Assembly: GCA_001695595.3 (NCBI GenBank)
Contig: MBPM02000034.1
Location: 372,001-436,000, forward strand
From: Plasmopara viticola
Taxonomy: Eukaryota > Oomycota > Peronosporomycetes > Peronosporales > Peronosporaceae
Direction: 5' to 3'
DNA length: 64,000 bases
The position numbers and the translations under genes are program-made. The notes beneath the pieces were generated by a model. The model made no database searches. It was not told the DNA's origin and saw only the letters and a program-made list of their open reading frames with translations. Positions 1 through 10,148 of the stretch are shown piece after piece. Every line of letters starts with the position of its first letter. The stretch's first letter is position 1.

Positions 1-2424
1 CTGAACCAGTTGCACGACTCGAAACCAGTCGCCAAGTCGCTGACGGAGGTCAATTGCCAGATCTTTGCGATCGATTTTACGATAAAGGGCTTCTGCTTCG
101 TCAAAATTCTGAAAATATGCGGCAACTTCAGCTTTCTGCTTGACACGATCGTTAAGCAACTGCAAGCGCTTCACATATTGAATGCCACTATAATCTCTGC
201 ATTTGACAAAACCTCGCTCGGCCATGTTAAAGTCTAACTGTTCCAGTGCAGCTTTAGCCAATAGAGACCAAAGACGCTGGTGTGGATGGTCCTGTATATA
301 CTCATACGCTTCCGCAAGTCCGACGTTATCCAAAAGAGCTTTGGCATCTCGCAATGACCGAGTCTGAAACTCAATCATCATATTCTTATCAGGTTGTTCA
401 GGGTTTGCAAGAATCTCATCCAACAATGCCGCCTTTACTTGCAAATCTTTATAGTGACATAGGTACCCTGACGACGCAACAGGTTCCTCTGGCTCTAGGC
501 CACGATAAACATACATTCTCGCTTTTTCCATCATCACAAATAGTTCAGGATTGTCTTCAGCCCAAACGACGTCCCAAGCGTCTTTTTTCTCGAAATTGAG
601 CATTTTGCCCTGAATCGTGTGTAAACTTCCAGCTGCACCGACCTCCATAATTGTCAAGAAACCATTGATATCAATCACACTAAGTAAAGTCGAGTTGCAA
701 TTCAACGCCAGAAGCTGTGGACGACAGTTTATAATGTACTTCATTTCGAGCGAAATGTGAGGCAACGTGAAGCAGTGGATCAAGCCACTCGTTCGGGCTG
801 CAAAAATCCAACTGTCGGACGCACAAATGGCACAGATCGGATCCTCTAACTGCCGAGCGACGTAGCGAAAATGCTCAGCATCGTTGCTTTGAGTCTCATC
901 AATATAAAACGCTTTCTCTCGACCACCCCCTCGTTGTAAAAGCTGAGAAATCGAACTCACGCCCATGGCATCTTGGTTGACTAAACCCGTCAATTTCGCA
1001 CTCGAGTTTTTGTACTGCCATACAAAAATGGCATCCGAGGAAGCCACAACAATGTGACGCGAAGTCATCGTTACAAAAAGGGGTTCCAAGTCGATTATCT
1101 TCGATTCAATCGGGGACCCAATCGTGTCACATAGGATCAGTTGATACTGATTTTCTCGATATCCGCGTCGATCGTCGTCAACTAATTGTCCATTGACTTC
1201 TCTCGTCTCAAAATCTTCATTATCAATCTTGGTCACCAAAACGCAATTGTCTCCTGCCGCTTTGATCGCTAAAAGGCCACGAATGTACTTGGAACATCGC
1301 TCGTTGGACGTGGTGTCCCAAAAAACCACACAATTTTCAATCTGGTCTACTCGGTTGTACGTATACACTAGTGTATTGGCATAGAATCCCCACTTGTACG
1401 CTGGTCGAATGTTGGCAAAGTAAATGTGCGAGTCCACTGCTAAACAGATCCGCAATCCCGTTCCCTCCCACGCCAGCGCTTCAATCCGACTGCCTGGTAC
1501 ACGAAGTGAGCGCAAGTGGCGACCAAATGGATCGTAGAACTGAACGACATTATACTCTTTTGTTGCATCCCCTTTTGGTACAGAAGGGTCGACTTGTGTA
1601 CCAGCCAATGCAATGACGCTCCCATCATTGTTCCATCGAGCTTGGGTCAATTCAATTCCTGTGTCAATTAAAACGGCATTTTCATCAAAGCGTCCTCGCG
1701 TTATTTGTACTTTGCCATCACGAAATGCAATGGCCAAAGTAGGTGCATCTTGACTAATGTGTCCTTCAATTCCATCGTACCAGTGTATGCCAATGATTTT
1801 GTAATCTTTCCCACCGCCACGTGACTCAATAGCGTACAAGGTCAAGTTGCTCACTTTGTTCCCCATTGAATCGTGCACTGCCACATCGCCGTCTTTCGTC
1901 ACAAATAACAGTGTCTTGCCATCTGGTGACCATTCGACAAACGTCAATTGCGTCTTCATTTCTTTGCCCCAAAGACGATTCCCATCAACCGAGCCAACAA
2001 TCACGGCCCCATCTTCGTAAGCAATGCAAATCTTTTGACCATCAGTCGTCCATTTCATGTCGCGCACAACGCTCTTGTTCCGGTTATTAATCATTTCTTC
2101 GTACCACGTCCCACGATGGAGTACCCACACAATGATTAGACCATTTTCGTCGCTTGTAGTGAGTTTCTTGTAGTTGGCGTTCCACGTGGCGCAAACTACA
2201 GACCCGTTGTGGCCTTCAAGCGATTGATTCATCGTGAGATTACTCGCGGCTGCGATACCTTGAGGACCTTTTCCATCACTCTGCGCCGCTGATTCGAGCC
2301 GCAAGACTTTGAGCAGCCCGTGCTGTCCACCGCAGGCGATCCAACCGTGCTCTGAGCTCCACGACGCGCATCGCAGTTTGACATTATTTGGAATGGCAAT
2401 CTTCTTGCTCAAGAAGATAAACAT
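1..2424 (-). CDS. IFT121: IFT121/WDR35, intraflagellar transport IFT-A subunit (3' part missing)
   Basis: The reverse strand is open without a stop from an ATG at 2424 to the window edge, giving 808 codons and no intron. The N-terminus MFIFLSKKIAIPNN and later stretches (TTSDENGLIIVW, EEMINNRNKSVVR, ICIAYEDGAVIVGSVDGNR) match the animal WDR35/IFT121 family almost residue for residue. The last visible residues, LAIDLRQRLGDWFRVVQL, fall where the two WD40 propellers give way to the TPR half, so roughly the last third of the protein lies to the left of the window. In the family, IFT121 belongs to the IFT-A complex that drives retrograde transport and membrane-protein entry in cilia; here it implies a flagellate stage such as a zoospore. 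It is divergent to the gene at 3667. The family assignment is seen directly; the role is from the family. Confidence 0.95.
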   Translation of the reverse strand, partial: MFIFLSKKIAIPNNVKLRCASWSSEHGWIACGGQHGLLKVLRLESAAQSDGKGPQGIAAASNLTMNQSLEGHNGSVVCATWNANYKKLTTSDENGLIIVWVLHRGTWYEEMINNRNKSVVRDMKWTTDGQKICIAYEDGAVIVGSVDGNRLWGKEMKTQLTFVEWSPDGKTLLFVTKDGDVAVHDSMGNKVSNLTLYAIESRGGGKDYKIIGIHWYDGIEGHISQDAPTLAIAFRDGKVQITRGRFDENAVLIDTGIELTQARWNNDGSVIALAGTQVDPSVPKGDATKEYNVVQFYDPFGRHLRSLRVPGSRIEALAWEGTGLRICLAVDSHIYFANIRPAYKWGFYANTLVYTYNRVDQIENCVVFWDTTSNERCSKYIRGLLAIKAAGDNCVLVTKIDNEDFETREVNGQLVDDDRRGYRENQYQLILCDTIGSPIESKIIDLEPLFVTMTSRHIVVASSDAIFVWQYKNSSAKLTGLVNQDAMGVSSISQLLQRGGGREKAFYIDETQSNDAEHFRYVARQLEDPICAICASDSWIFAARTSGLIHCFTLPHISLEMKYIINCRPQLLALNCNSTLLSVIDINGFLTIMEVGAAGSLHTIQGKMLNFEKKDAWDVVWAEDNPELFVMMEKARMYVYRGLEPEEPVASSGYLCHYKDLQVKAALLDEILANPEQPDKNMMIEFQTRSLRDAKALLDNVGLAEAYEYIQDHPHQRLWSLLAKAALEQLDFNMAERGFVKCRDYSGIQYVKRLQLLNDRVKQKAEVAAYFQNFDEAEALYRKIDRKDLAIDLRQRLGDWFRVVQLVQ

Positions 2425-3666
2425 GACTTACACCACAAGCTTGGAAGCTTGAAGAACTGGTGTGGCTATCCTGTTAGCCCGGGAAGCGACGCGACCCTTC
2501 ATGCCGTGTTTTACATGGCAAATGAGAAAAGTTACTTGTTAAAACACGACCTTAGTACCAAAATCCCAAGGTAATAGCTGATTAAGTACGCTTCGATCGA
2601 CAATTTAGCTCGATAACAATACTCTTATCCAATTCCAATATGAAAAGACAGTTGAATTAAGAAGGATTTATGACTCATAGATAATTGGAAGCTTCTCTCT
2701 GGACAGCACACTGCACCGAGCACCGAGAAGTACACAGCCAGCCAGTTAGCTCCAAGCCATTTGAAATTGACGGTAGGAACAACACAAAGCATAGCAAGGT
2801 CTGTGTCGTCTTTAAAAATTTAAATTATTGCCATCAGAAGAGAAATGTCAGTCGCGCGGGTGCGGTACACAGTGCTTGAAGGTTGGAAGTGGAAGAGCAA
2901 TGAGCGATACACCAAACATGTAATAGATTCAACGGCACATTGATCGTGGTACTACCGAGTTGACCTATGAGCTGATAATTAAGTTCTAAGAATCACGTGT
3001 ATTTTACGGGTGAGACTTAAATCAGGCTCAAATTGGATCTTCAAGCAATTGAACGGTACTTGTTTATTGCACTTGCATTAAATGCATGATGACTCAATCG
3101 GCTTTAACTTAAAATTACGGTTTTTCCGGCCGATGGTATGCTACGAAAAGAGATTTGCTGGATTTTGCATCAAATTTTTTAGCACATTTGTGACGAGGTC
3201 ACTCAGGATACATATTGCGCAGGAGAGGCGTGCAATATATAATGTAACTTTTCGCTGAGCGACTGTTTACTGTATACGGTCTAAAAAACATTGACGTGTT
3301 CATCGGAAATTAGATACAACATTTGTGTCTGAATTCTACACCTGTAATTCCGAGTAAGCAACTCGTCTGTATTTCACTTTCGCACTTGAGATTGGGACCT
3401 TAGTATCTCATATTCAGATTCCATTTTGTATGCAATCCGTTCAAATACCAATTAAGTGCCTGTCGTGGCAATAATTTCTAAAGGCGGGAAGCCAGTTTTG
3501 TGGTGCGCTTGCCACTCAAATCACCATACAAGCGTTATGTTAAGTGGATCACACTAATATTGGCTGCAATTACGTGAAGGATATGTATTTACAAGTAGAA
3601 TAGAAGGTACCAAAAAAATGATCCTGAATAAGTAAACGGTCTTGTCTTTACGATTAGTCATCCAAG
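2425..3666. other. intergenic region between divergent genes, no gene seen
   Basis: About 1.24 kb between the start of IFT121 and the start of the GBP-like gene. Only short ORFs without recognisable protein features occur here, and the base composition is more AT-rich than in the flanking coding sequence. It must hold the promoters of both divergent genes. I could not point to a specific motif with confidence. Confidence 0.6.
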
Positions 3667-6210
3667 ATGGCAGCGGTCCCCAGCGGTGCAAACCTAGTGC
3701 CGCTGTGTACAATCGTACAGGGTGTGAATGGTGACAGTCCACGCATCCACGATGCGGGTGTCGACATTTTGTGTGAAAGGAAGCTTTCGGTGCAGAAAGT
3801 GGCGCTCGTAGGTGTGCTTCACGTCGCGGAGGACAAGAAGGAGATTGCATTAACCGAGCGCGGCTTGTTCCTATCCTCTAAGAGCGTCTTTGTAGCTAAT
3901 CAGGATGCAAACATGCTCTTTTTATTGCTGCGTGGTGTATCATTGATTGAAGAGCCATTCTGGGGCTCGATGCTTTTCGTGCTATGCTCGCACGTAGTGA
4001 TAGTCAAGGCCGGACCCATCGCCAATGCTTGTTTTGAGGCTGCACTACCGTTTTTGGCAAATTTTGCACAACTGCATGTGAGTGCTCAAGTAGACTCCGA
4101 CCGAAACTCCGAGTTGCTGAAGGACTTGGCTCCGTGTTTTACGTGGGGGGCCGTGGATCTCAAGATCAAAGACATGAATGGATGTGATTCAGCCTCAACC
4201 TACTTTGAGCAGCAGCTGGTCTCAGGCATGACGGACGCTCAGCTACTGCTAAGTGCCCTTGTACCCACGCGAGATTGTGTCGTACTCAAGTCTACCTCGT
4301 TTCCTGGATTAGAAAATTCGCATACGTCGCCTAAATTGCTGACACACGTGACTGATCGATTAAAGTGCAAATCGTTCTTTAGTTATTATTTAAACGGAGC
4401 ATTGTTGGTGCAATTAGTGAAATCGCTGATACATGAGATGACCGCTTCAAATAACATGCCCGTAGTGTTGCAGCGTATCGTCACATGCGTGTTTACGGCA
4501 CACTGGCAAGATCTCGTGCAACAAGCTTTCAAGTCATACTGTGATTTGATACACGCGCGACTGGCAGTTTATGAGCGAGCTCCTATTACTACCGAGTATC
4601 TGGTGGCAGCCACGGAGCAGAAGTTGGAAGCAAAACAGTCGCAGAGCGTGGACGCTGGCCAAGACAAATTCTCAGTTTTTGACGAGTTTGGAAATTTAAA
4701 GCGACAGCAAAAGTCAGATGGAAAGGAGGTTGAGAGTCGCGTCTCATTGACGTCGTTCGATTCGCTGAATACTGGACTTTTCAGCTATCTAAAAGACACA
4801 GCCGGTCGCGCTCTGTCGCGATTTCCCACGAATCGGTGGAGTTTGTCAATGAAAAATGGAGGACAAGCGACTAATCGAGGAAATAATACTGAACTTGATG
4901 GTATTTTAGAGGATGTTGAGGCAGCAAAGAGGGAAGTACAGGTAGACGCGACGCTTGCGCCAGAACAACTTCTGGCTCAATGCACTGCTAGTATCTCATG
5001 CTACGCGATCCCTTCCGAGTATTTAAATACACGAAGGGAAATTATGCCCGTGAACACTTCAGTTCTTGAATCAGTGCATGGAGAAGGATTGGAGAGAGTC
5101 AACGCATCAGTGGAATCATTCCTTGTGAATCTGCGTGGTCCACCACCAACTCACCCGGAGCTCGCGTGTCCGTTAGACTTTCGAGCTGAACAGAAAAGTT
5201 TGCAGGCAAAAGTGGAACGCGTGCGAAGGCGCTTTCAGCGTGCAAACGAAGTTTCTTCAGCTATTTTTTGTAGTGAGCTCTTACGTTACCTGCACTCTGT
5301 GGTGCTCAGTAAGAATAAGACGGATACAGAGGCGCAACAGCAGCAGCAATTGCGAGGTCGTGCTGTTTCTTCAGTCTTGCTCGTCGACAAGAAGAGTGGA
5401 AATGCGTCTGTTGCGTTGACACGGGTGCCACTAGAATTATTGACCTACAAGAACAATCTCGAGGCGATGGTGTCCCAGTACAACTTTGTCGCGCGCGGGC
5501 CTCAAGCTGCTACTGTCCTGGCAGGCTTTTGGAACGGACCAGTCCGGCGCCAATTGCAATACCTGACGCAACAAGAGTATGTCCGCTTTTCAGCAGTCTG
5601 CGATGAGAACTTGCGTCGCGTTGCAGATCTGCAGAGTTTACTGGAGAAAAATGAGCGTCACGTTAAGCATATTGCTCAGGAAAATGCCGAGTGGGATCGA
5701 CAAGAAGACGAGGCGATTGCTGAGATTAACCAGACTCATGACGAACAGGTGAATTCGCTCCAGAGTGCGATTCGCAGCATTGAGGCCGAGATAGAAAGCG
5801 CTTTAGCAGTACAACAAGCTCTCTATCAGAGCACGATGCAGGCCACGAGGCGCACTATCGACACTGTTGACAAGGTGACAGATAAGGGGCGCGAGGTCTC
5901 GGGCTATCTTGAGCGCTACGAAAAGGGTCACCTGTTCTCGTCGCGGTGGCGTCAATACTTTTATGTGCTCAAGCACGCTCTCCTAACGTGTTACAAGTCA
6001 AAGAGCGAGTACGAGGAACGGGGTCCTCCTTTCGAGCGCGAAATCAGCATTAGTGGCTACAGTGTTGTCCGAAGTCGAACAGATGAACTCAAGATCAAGC
6101 TAGTTCCGCCTGAAGCAGGCCACAAAATGCTACGTTTCCGCGCACCTGCTAGCGTCGGCCGCGAAACATGGATAAAGCGGTTTACGGAGGCCACACAATA
6201 CGATCATTAA
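3667..6210 (+). CDS. guanylate-binding-protein-like pseudo-GTPase with coiled coil and C-terminal PH domain
   Basis: Single-exon ORF of 847 aa with an ATG at 3667. The N-terminal 300 residues follow the order of the GBP large-GTPase fold: a P-x-C-x-I start with VALVGVL (residues 45-51) where GBPs carry the G-x4-GKS P-loop, LFLLLRG (84-90) where they carry LLDTEG, then MLFVLCSHVVIV (102-113) like the helix after switch II, and TRDCVVLKS like the KKxCFVF strand. The P-loop Gly-Lys-Ser and the switch-II Asp are both absent, so GTP hydrolysis is unlikely. Helical segments typical of the GBP stalk follow, then a coiled coil (about 640-735) and a PH domain (about 745-843, starting SGYLERYEKG) that would bind phosphoinositides. 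It converges on CDK20, with 79 bp between the stops. The PH domain is secure; the GBP homology is an inference from spacing and short matches. Confidence 0.6.
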   Translation: MAAVPSGANLVPLCTIVQGVNGDSPRIHDAGVDILCERKLSVQKVALVGVLHVAEDKKEIALTERGLFLSSKSVFVANQDANMLFLLLRGVSLIEEPFWGSMLFVLCSHVVIVKAGPIANACFEAALPFLANFAQLHVSAQVDSDRNSELLKDLAPCFTWGAVDLKIKDMNGCDSASTYFEQQLVSGMTDAQLLLSALVPTRDCVVLKSTSFPGLENSHTSPKLLTHVTDRLKCKSFFSYYLNGALLVQLVKSLIHEMTASNNMPVVLQRIVTCVFTAHWQDLVQQAFKSYCDLIHARLAVYERAPITTEYLVAATEQKLEAKQSQSVDAGQDKFSVFDEFGNLKRQQKSDGKEVESRVSLTSFDSLNTGLFSYLKDTAGRALSRFPTNRWSLSMKNGGQATNRGNNTELDGILEDVEAAKREVQVDATLAPEQLLAQCTASISCYAIPSEYLNTRREIMPVNTSVLESVHGEGLERVNASVESFLVNLRGPPPTHPELACPLDFRAEQKSLQAKVERVRRRFQRANEVSSAIFCSELLRYLHSVVLSKNKTDTEAQQQQQLRGRAVSSVLLVDKKSGNASVALTRVPLELLTYKNNLEAMVSQYNFVARGPQAATVLAGFWNGPVRRQLQYLTQQEYVRFSAVCDENLRRVADLQSLLEKNERHVKHIAQENAEWDRQEDEAIAEINQTHDEQVNSLQSAIRSIEAEIESALAVQQALYQSTMQATRRTIDTVDKVTDKGREVSGYLERYEKGHLFSSRWRQYFYVLKHALLTCYKSKSEYEERGPPFEREISISGYSVVRSRTDELKIKLVPPEAGHKMLRFRAPASVGRETWIKRFTEATQYDH

Positions 6211-6289
6211 GCGTAGATTGTCTTGAACATTAGAATTAAGTGTACTGCTGCGTAATACTAAAAGTTTCTTGCGTGATACTTTATCTAGC

Positions 6290-7397
6290 TCATAAAAGTT
6301 GTAAAGGTTTGCCAAACGAAGCACAAGAATCATCAAACTCTTGCGTTCTTCGATCGTCTGTTCCAGTTTGCGTGTTGATATCTGAAAAGCAAAAGTGCAC
6401 AGGACCATCGAAAAAGAAGTCGTGCTCGAGGGCCTGCAGAACGAAATGTTCGATTAAAAGAGGCACTTTATCAACTAAGTTTGTGTTGTCACCTTTCGAG
6501 CCGACAGTCTTTTGCTAGGATCAAGTGTGAGCAGATTGGACAACAGATCCACGGCAGAAGCTGGAGCATCACAAAAAATCTTGAAAAGAGGCATGGGCTC
6601 GTATGAAGGAAAAGACACCTTGCCAAAATCAGGCAGCTCACGAACGCCGGGCCACTGCTTCTCAATGTCGCCTAGCACTTTAAAAATCCGAGAGATTTGA
6701 TCGAGATCGTTTTGTCCAGCAAAGAGCGGGGTCGGGCGCAATAGCTCGGCAAAAACAGTACCTACGGCCCACATGTCAACTGCTGGACCATAGTGCCTTG
6801 CACCGAATAGCAGTTCCGGTGCACGATACCAACGCGTTGCCACTTGATGAGAATACGCGCGACCATGCTGTCCTACGAAAACAGTTGCGAGACCGAAGTC
6901 ACTGATTTTGAGCACTCCATTCGCACTCAACAGCAAGTTTCCTGGTTTTAAATCTCGATGCAAAATATTGTGCTCATGGCAACAAGCAACGCCATGCAGC
7001 AACATTCGCAGAAGACCACGAACATCAGCTAAGTGCAACGATTCTTGTCGATTTCGGACGACACGAAGAAGGTCATTTGGCATGTATTCAAGCACCAAAG
7101 CAATATGATTGCCATCGGGAACCACATCCAGCAATGAAATGATCTATGCAAACGACTCTTTACAAAAGAGTTCTCGAAAAGAAAAAGATTATGCCATACA
7201 TTAGGATGCTGAAGTTGGCGCATGGCCTCAATTTCCTGGAATTGCGCTGCCGGTATCAGGGTAAGCTGACCATTGTCATTCAGTCTTAGCCGTTTGATGG
7301 CCCGAATCTCACCCGAGTCTAAGTCTCTGGCCCGATGCACTTCTCCAAAGGCACCGTTTCCAATCTTCTCTAAAAGTTCGTAGCGACTCGCAAGCAT
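6290..7397 (-). CDS. CDK20: CDK20/CCRK cyclin-dependent-like kinase, 3 exons
   Basis: Exons are 7397-7200, 7143-6493 and 6433-6290, giving 330 aa; human CDK20 is about the same size. The introns (7144-7199, 56 nt; 6434-6492, 59 nt) start GT and end AG, and both lie in phase 0. The kinase motifs are complete: G-loop GNGAFGEV (13-20), Lys35, HRDLKPGN, DFGLA, and SHQVATRWYRAPELL. The last of these, with the YGAR-like LFGARHYGPAVDMWAVG, is diagnostic of CDK20 rather than CDK7 or CDK2. The third exon supplies the usual end of the kinase fold (ALEHDFFF after SARK). Without splicing the ORF ends early at 6475. In animals and algae CDK20 (CCRK/LF2) controls cilium length by phosphorylating MAK/ICK kinases. 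The activation-loop residue is Ser (AYSHQ) where human has Thr. Confidence 0.9.
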
Positions 7398-7586
7398 TTT
7401 TTAAGGAATTGGAACAATTAAAACAACATATCAGGCTAGAAAGGATGACTTTATAGACAGGTATTGAAAAACAAAAAAAACATTGCGAGCACATTTTAGT
7501 TTCCTACTTAATACAGTCAGCTCCTACTACTCTCGCTCAAAACCACACCAAAGCCTCCTCCCTTTGGCCTTTCAACTTGCTGGTCT

Positions 7587-9004
7587 TTAGTGGTTATTCT
7601 TCCACACGAGGTATCTCGTGTCACCCAGCTTCCGAGGACTCAACTTGTGCTTAGCAAAGAATAGAATGGCCAACAGCATACAGAGCGAACCCACGATGAT
7701 GTACGCGATGCCGAGAAACGGATTGCGCCCACCAAACCACGATGTCGTCGAGATCACAATTGCCTTCTTACCTTCAAACGTGCTAACCAGGAAGTCTGAC
7801 AAGAGCAAAACAAGTAGAAAAGAAGAAGAGCTTGTTAGCTACATTGCACTAGACACAATATTGAGCGGGACTCACTGCTGGAAACGAGAAACTCGAGCTG
7901 CGTGCCCTCTGCAAGATCGACGTCGATGCGACCGTACAGTTTGCGAAAGCTCGGCAGACCAGCCGTGCGCATCCAGACAATAAAGTGCTCATCCTGTACA
8001 CCGTGCGCCGGCGCAGGGGTCGTCCACGCAGTCTTGTTAGCAATAGGCGCTTGGCCATTGTACATGGGAATAATGTAACGGTAGCGTGGATTTTGCCAGA
8101 TCAGCATTGTGTTGTCAGGGTCCGTGAGTTTGTTCAAATCAACGTTTTTGAACTTAGTGTCGACATCCGACTTCCAGGCAATACCGGTTTGGTTCACTAA
8201 GTTCACAAGCGTATTCCCTTCGAACGTGTCATTCTGGTAGTACGTATTGCCATTGGTCACGAGCTTGTTGACCCAGAAAATGTCATTAAACAGGCTGTTG
8301 GCAATCAATCCGCACGGCATCAGTGTGTAGTCGGTATCGTTATTACCAATCGGCGTCTCGGCCGTCGAGTTGTACTTGTACACACCCGTACCCGACGTGG
8401 TCAGTGGCGAGCAGTCACTCGTACTAGCCAAGGCGTCTCCACGAAGTTGTGCATCGCTGCGACTTTGTACGTAACGACGATGATTCTGATAGAAATTGTC
8501 GAGCTGGTAGTACAAATAAATGGGCGCTTTCATCTCCTTCTCAATCTGAAACGTGATTCTACAGCCATGGACATCCACATCAAACGAGTTGCTCTCGCTT
8601 TCATTGCCAAGATAGCAGCCGTTGCCCTGGTCCACAATATTGGACGACGACACTAGCTCGTCTCCGTCATATTGAATCGAATACTCAACCACCTGCGTAA
8701 ACCACAAGAAACAATGTATACTAAACTCATTGGCGAGTCCTATTAGAAAATAGACAATAGACACGTACGTTGTCCGATTCAGTGTGCAACACGATGCCGA
8801 CAGGGATAAAAATAAGACCGACGATGGCAAAAGTGCCAATGACCCAATTAGGCGTCAGAATTGGCTGCCAGGCCTTGAGCCTTTGTTGCTTGAACGGCGT
8901 GTCTGCGGTATAGATGATGGCATACACAAAGTCAATGGACGGCAGGTGAGCTGTCAAGACCACAATGACAACGCACCCTCAGGTTTTCTTGAATTCTCGT
9001 CCAT
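7587..9004 (-). CDS. CDC50: CDC50/LEM3 family beta subunit of P4-ATPase phospholipid flippase, 4 exons
   Basis: Exons are 9004-8977, 8902-8769, 8692-7876 and 7795-7587, with GT..AG introns of 74, 76 and 80 nt. Spliced length is 1,188 nt, or 395 aa. The start MDENSRKPED runs into TPFKQQRLKAWQPILTP, the conserved cytosolic CDC50 signature, followed by TM1 (about 30-49). A large lumenal loop contains several N-x-S/T sites and paired cysteines. The last exon joins as SSNFLVSTFEGKKAIVIST, then SWFGGRNPFLGIAY and TM2, all hallmark CDC50 motifs. The protein chaperones P4-ATPases out of the ER and supports phosphatidylserine flipping. The tiny 28-nt first exon is inferred from the splice fit. It starts 145-200 bp from the divergent RNA-binding gene. 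Confidence 0.93.
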
Positions 9005-9206
9005 GTTGGGAGTTGCTTGTCTCAAAGTCTGCTCGCGACTATGGCAACAGTTGCCTCGACGGGAGTTTCTCTAGTTGTAATCTGGTTTACACTGCTGACT
9101 CGATACACGGTCAAGTGTCGTGATAAAAATAAAAAATATTCGCAATCATATGAGTGGGTGTGGTCCACGCGTTCATTGTGTCATGCCCTCATCCGGTACA
9201 TACAAT
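9005..9206. promoter_or_regulatory. compact bidirectional promoter region
   Basis: At most about 200 bp separates the divergent starts of the CDC50 gene (ATG at 9004, reverse) and the RNA-binding gene (ATG at 9150, 9183 or 9207, forward). Both promoters and both 5' UTRs must fit here. No individual element is claimed. Confidence 0.5.
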
Positions 9207-10107
9207 ATGAGCTACCGAGGGCGCGATGACCGTCGAGGGGGCCACGCGGGCTCTTCGTTCGCCAGGTACGGCGGCGAGCGCAATCAAGACAGCTACAATG
9301 ATAGGTCACGAGAACGGGACTCGTATCGACGTGATGGTATCCCTGATCGATCTCGAGAGCGCGGACGCTCAGACAGAGACGCACCTCGCCGCAGCGAACC
9401 GAATAGCAATACTAGTGCTCGCGACTATGATAGAGACGAGAGAGCATCGGCAGGAGCAGAAGAGCAGCAGGAGGAGTCTCAACCCAAGGCATCGGATGCA
9501 TGGGATCCTGCGAAGGAGGCGTTAGATGATCCAACATGGGCGCGTATCTACATCTCGAACCTACCCGCGGATACTACAAGTGACGAGTTGCAGGAAATGT
9601 TTGGCGCCATTGGTGTAGTTGCGCGCGAAAAACAGAAGCGTGGATACAAAGACCAGTGGCCATTTAAGATTAAAATCTACACGGATGCTGATGGATCACC
9701 AAAGGGCGACGCTGTACTTACGTACGAGGATTCGAACGCGGCTCGCACAGCGCCGAATTTTTTCAACGGTACATCTCTGCCACTACAATTGCTGCGTAAG
9801 TTAATGTTGCGTGTAAGCTAACGCTAAAATTGCTGTGTTAGGCACTGAAATTCGAGGCAAAGTTATTAAGGTGGAGCTTGCAGGTAAGCCTGAGCCACCA
9901 GTAGGTGGTTGGCATGGTGGAGGTGGAGGTGGTGGCGGAAGTCGTCGCGGTGGCGGTGGTGGTGGTGGACGTTACGGTGGAGGCGATAGGTACGGAGGTG
10001 GTGGACGAAGTAGTGGAGGTGGACGAGGAGGCGGCTACAGTCGATACGGCGGTGGTGGAGACCGCGACTTTCGAGACCGACCCGACCGCCGCTCCCGTCC
10101 ATACTGA
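9207..10107 (+). CDS. RRM and RGG-box RNA-binding protein (FUS/TAF15-like RRM), 2 exons
   Basis: Exons 9207-9768 and 9842-10107 are joined over a 73-nt GT..TAG intron, giving 275 aa. The chosen ATG gives MSYRGRDDRRGG; in-frame ATGs at 9150 and 9183 also exist, but the residues between them do not resemble the Arg/Ser/Asp-rich head. The head (about 1-105) is low complexity. The single RRM (about 110-205) has RNP2-like IYISNL and an RNP1-like KGDAVLTYED, and the NFFNGTEIRGK join across the intron is typical of the last RRM helix-strand in FET proteins (FUS/EWS/TAF15). The tail is nearly pure Gly with Arg and Tyr (RGG/YGG). No RanBP2-type zinc finger is seen, so it is FET-like rather than a true orthologue. 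Likely a nuclear RNA-binding, condensate-prone protein. PI4K starts only 41 bp downstream. Confidence 0.8.
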
Positions 10108-10148
10108 GAGGTCTAGGCAGTAGAGCGTACGATTTTTTCCTTTAAAAA

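Noticed and set aside
1..2424. Forward-strand ORFs over the left end
   Set aside because: All overlap the fully open, highly conserved IFT121 frame on the reverse strand.
7200..7397. Stand-alone 122-codon kinase fragment
   Set aside because: It is exon 1 read through the first CDK20 intron; splicing joins it to the rest of the kinase.
8727..9003. Longer CDC50 N-terminus read through without splicing
   Set aside because: The upstream residues lie inside a GT..AG intron. The spliced MDENSRKPED start leads directly into the conserved TPFKQQR motif.
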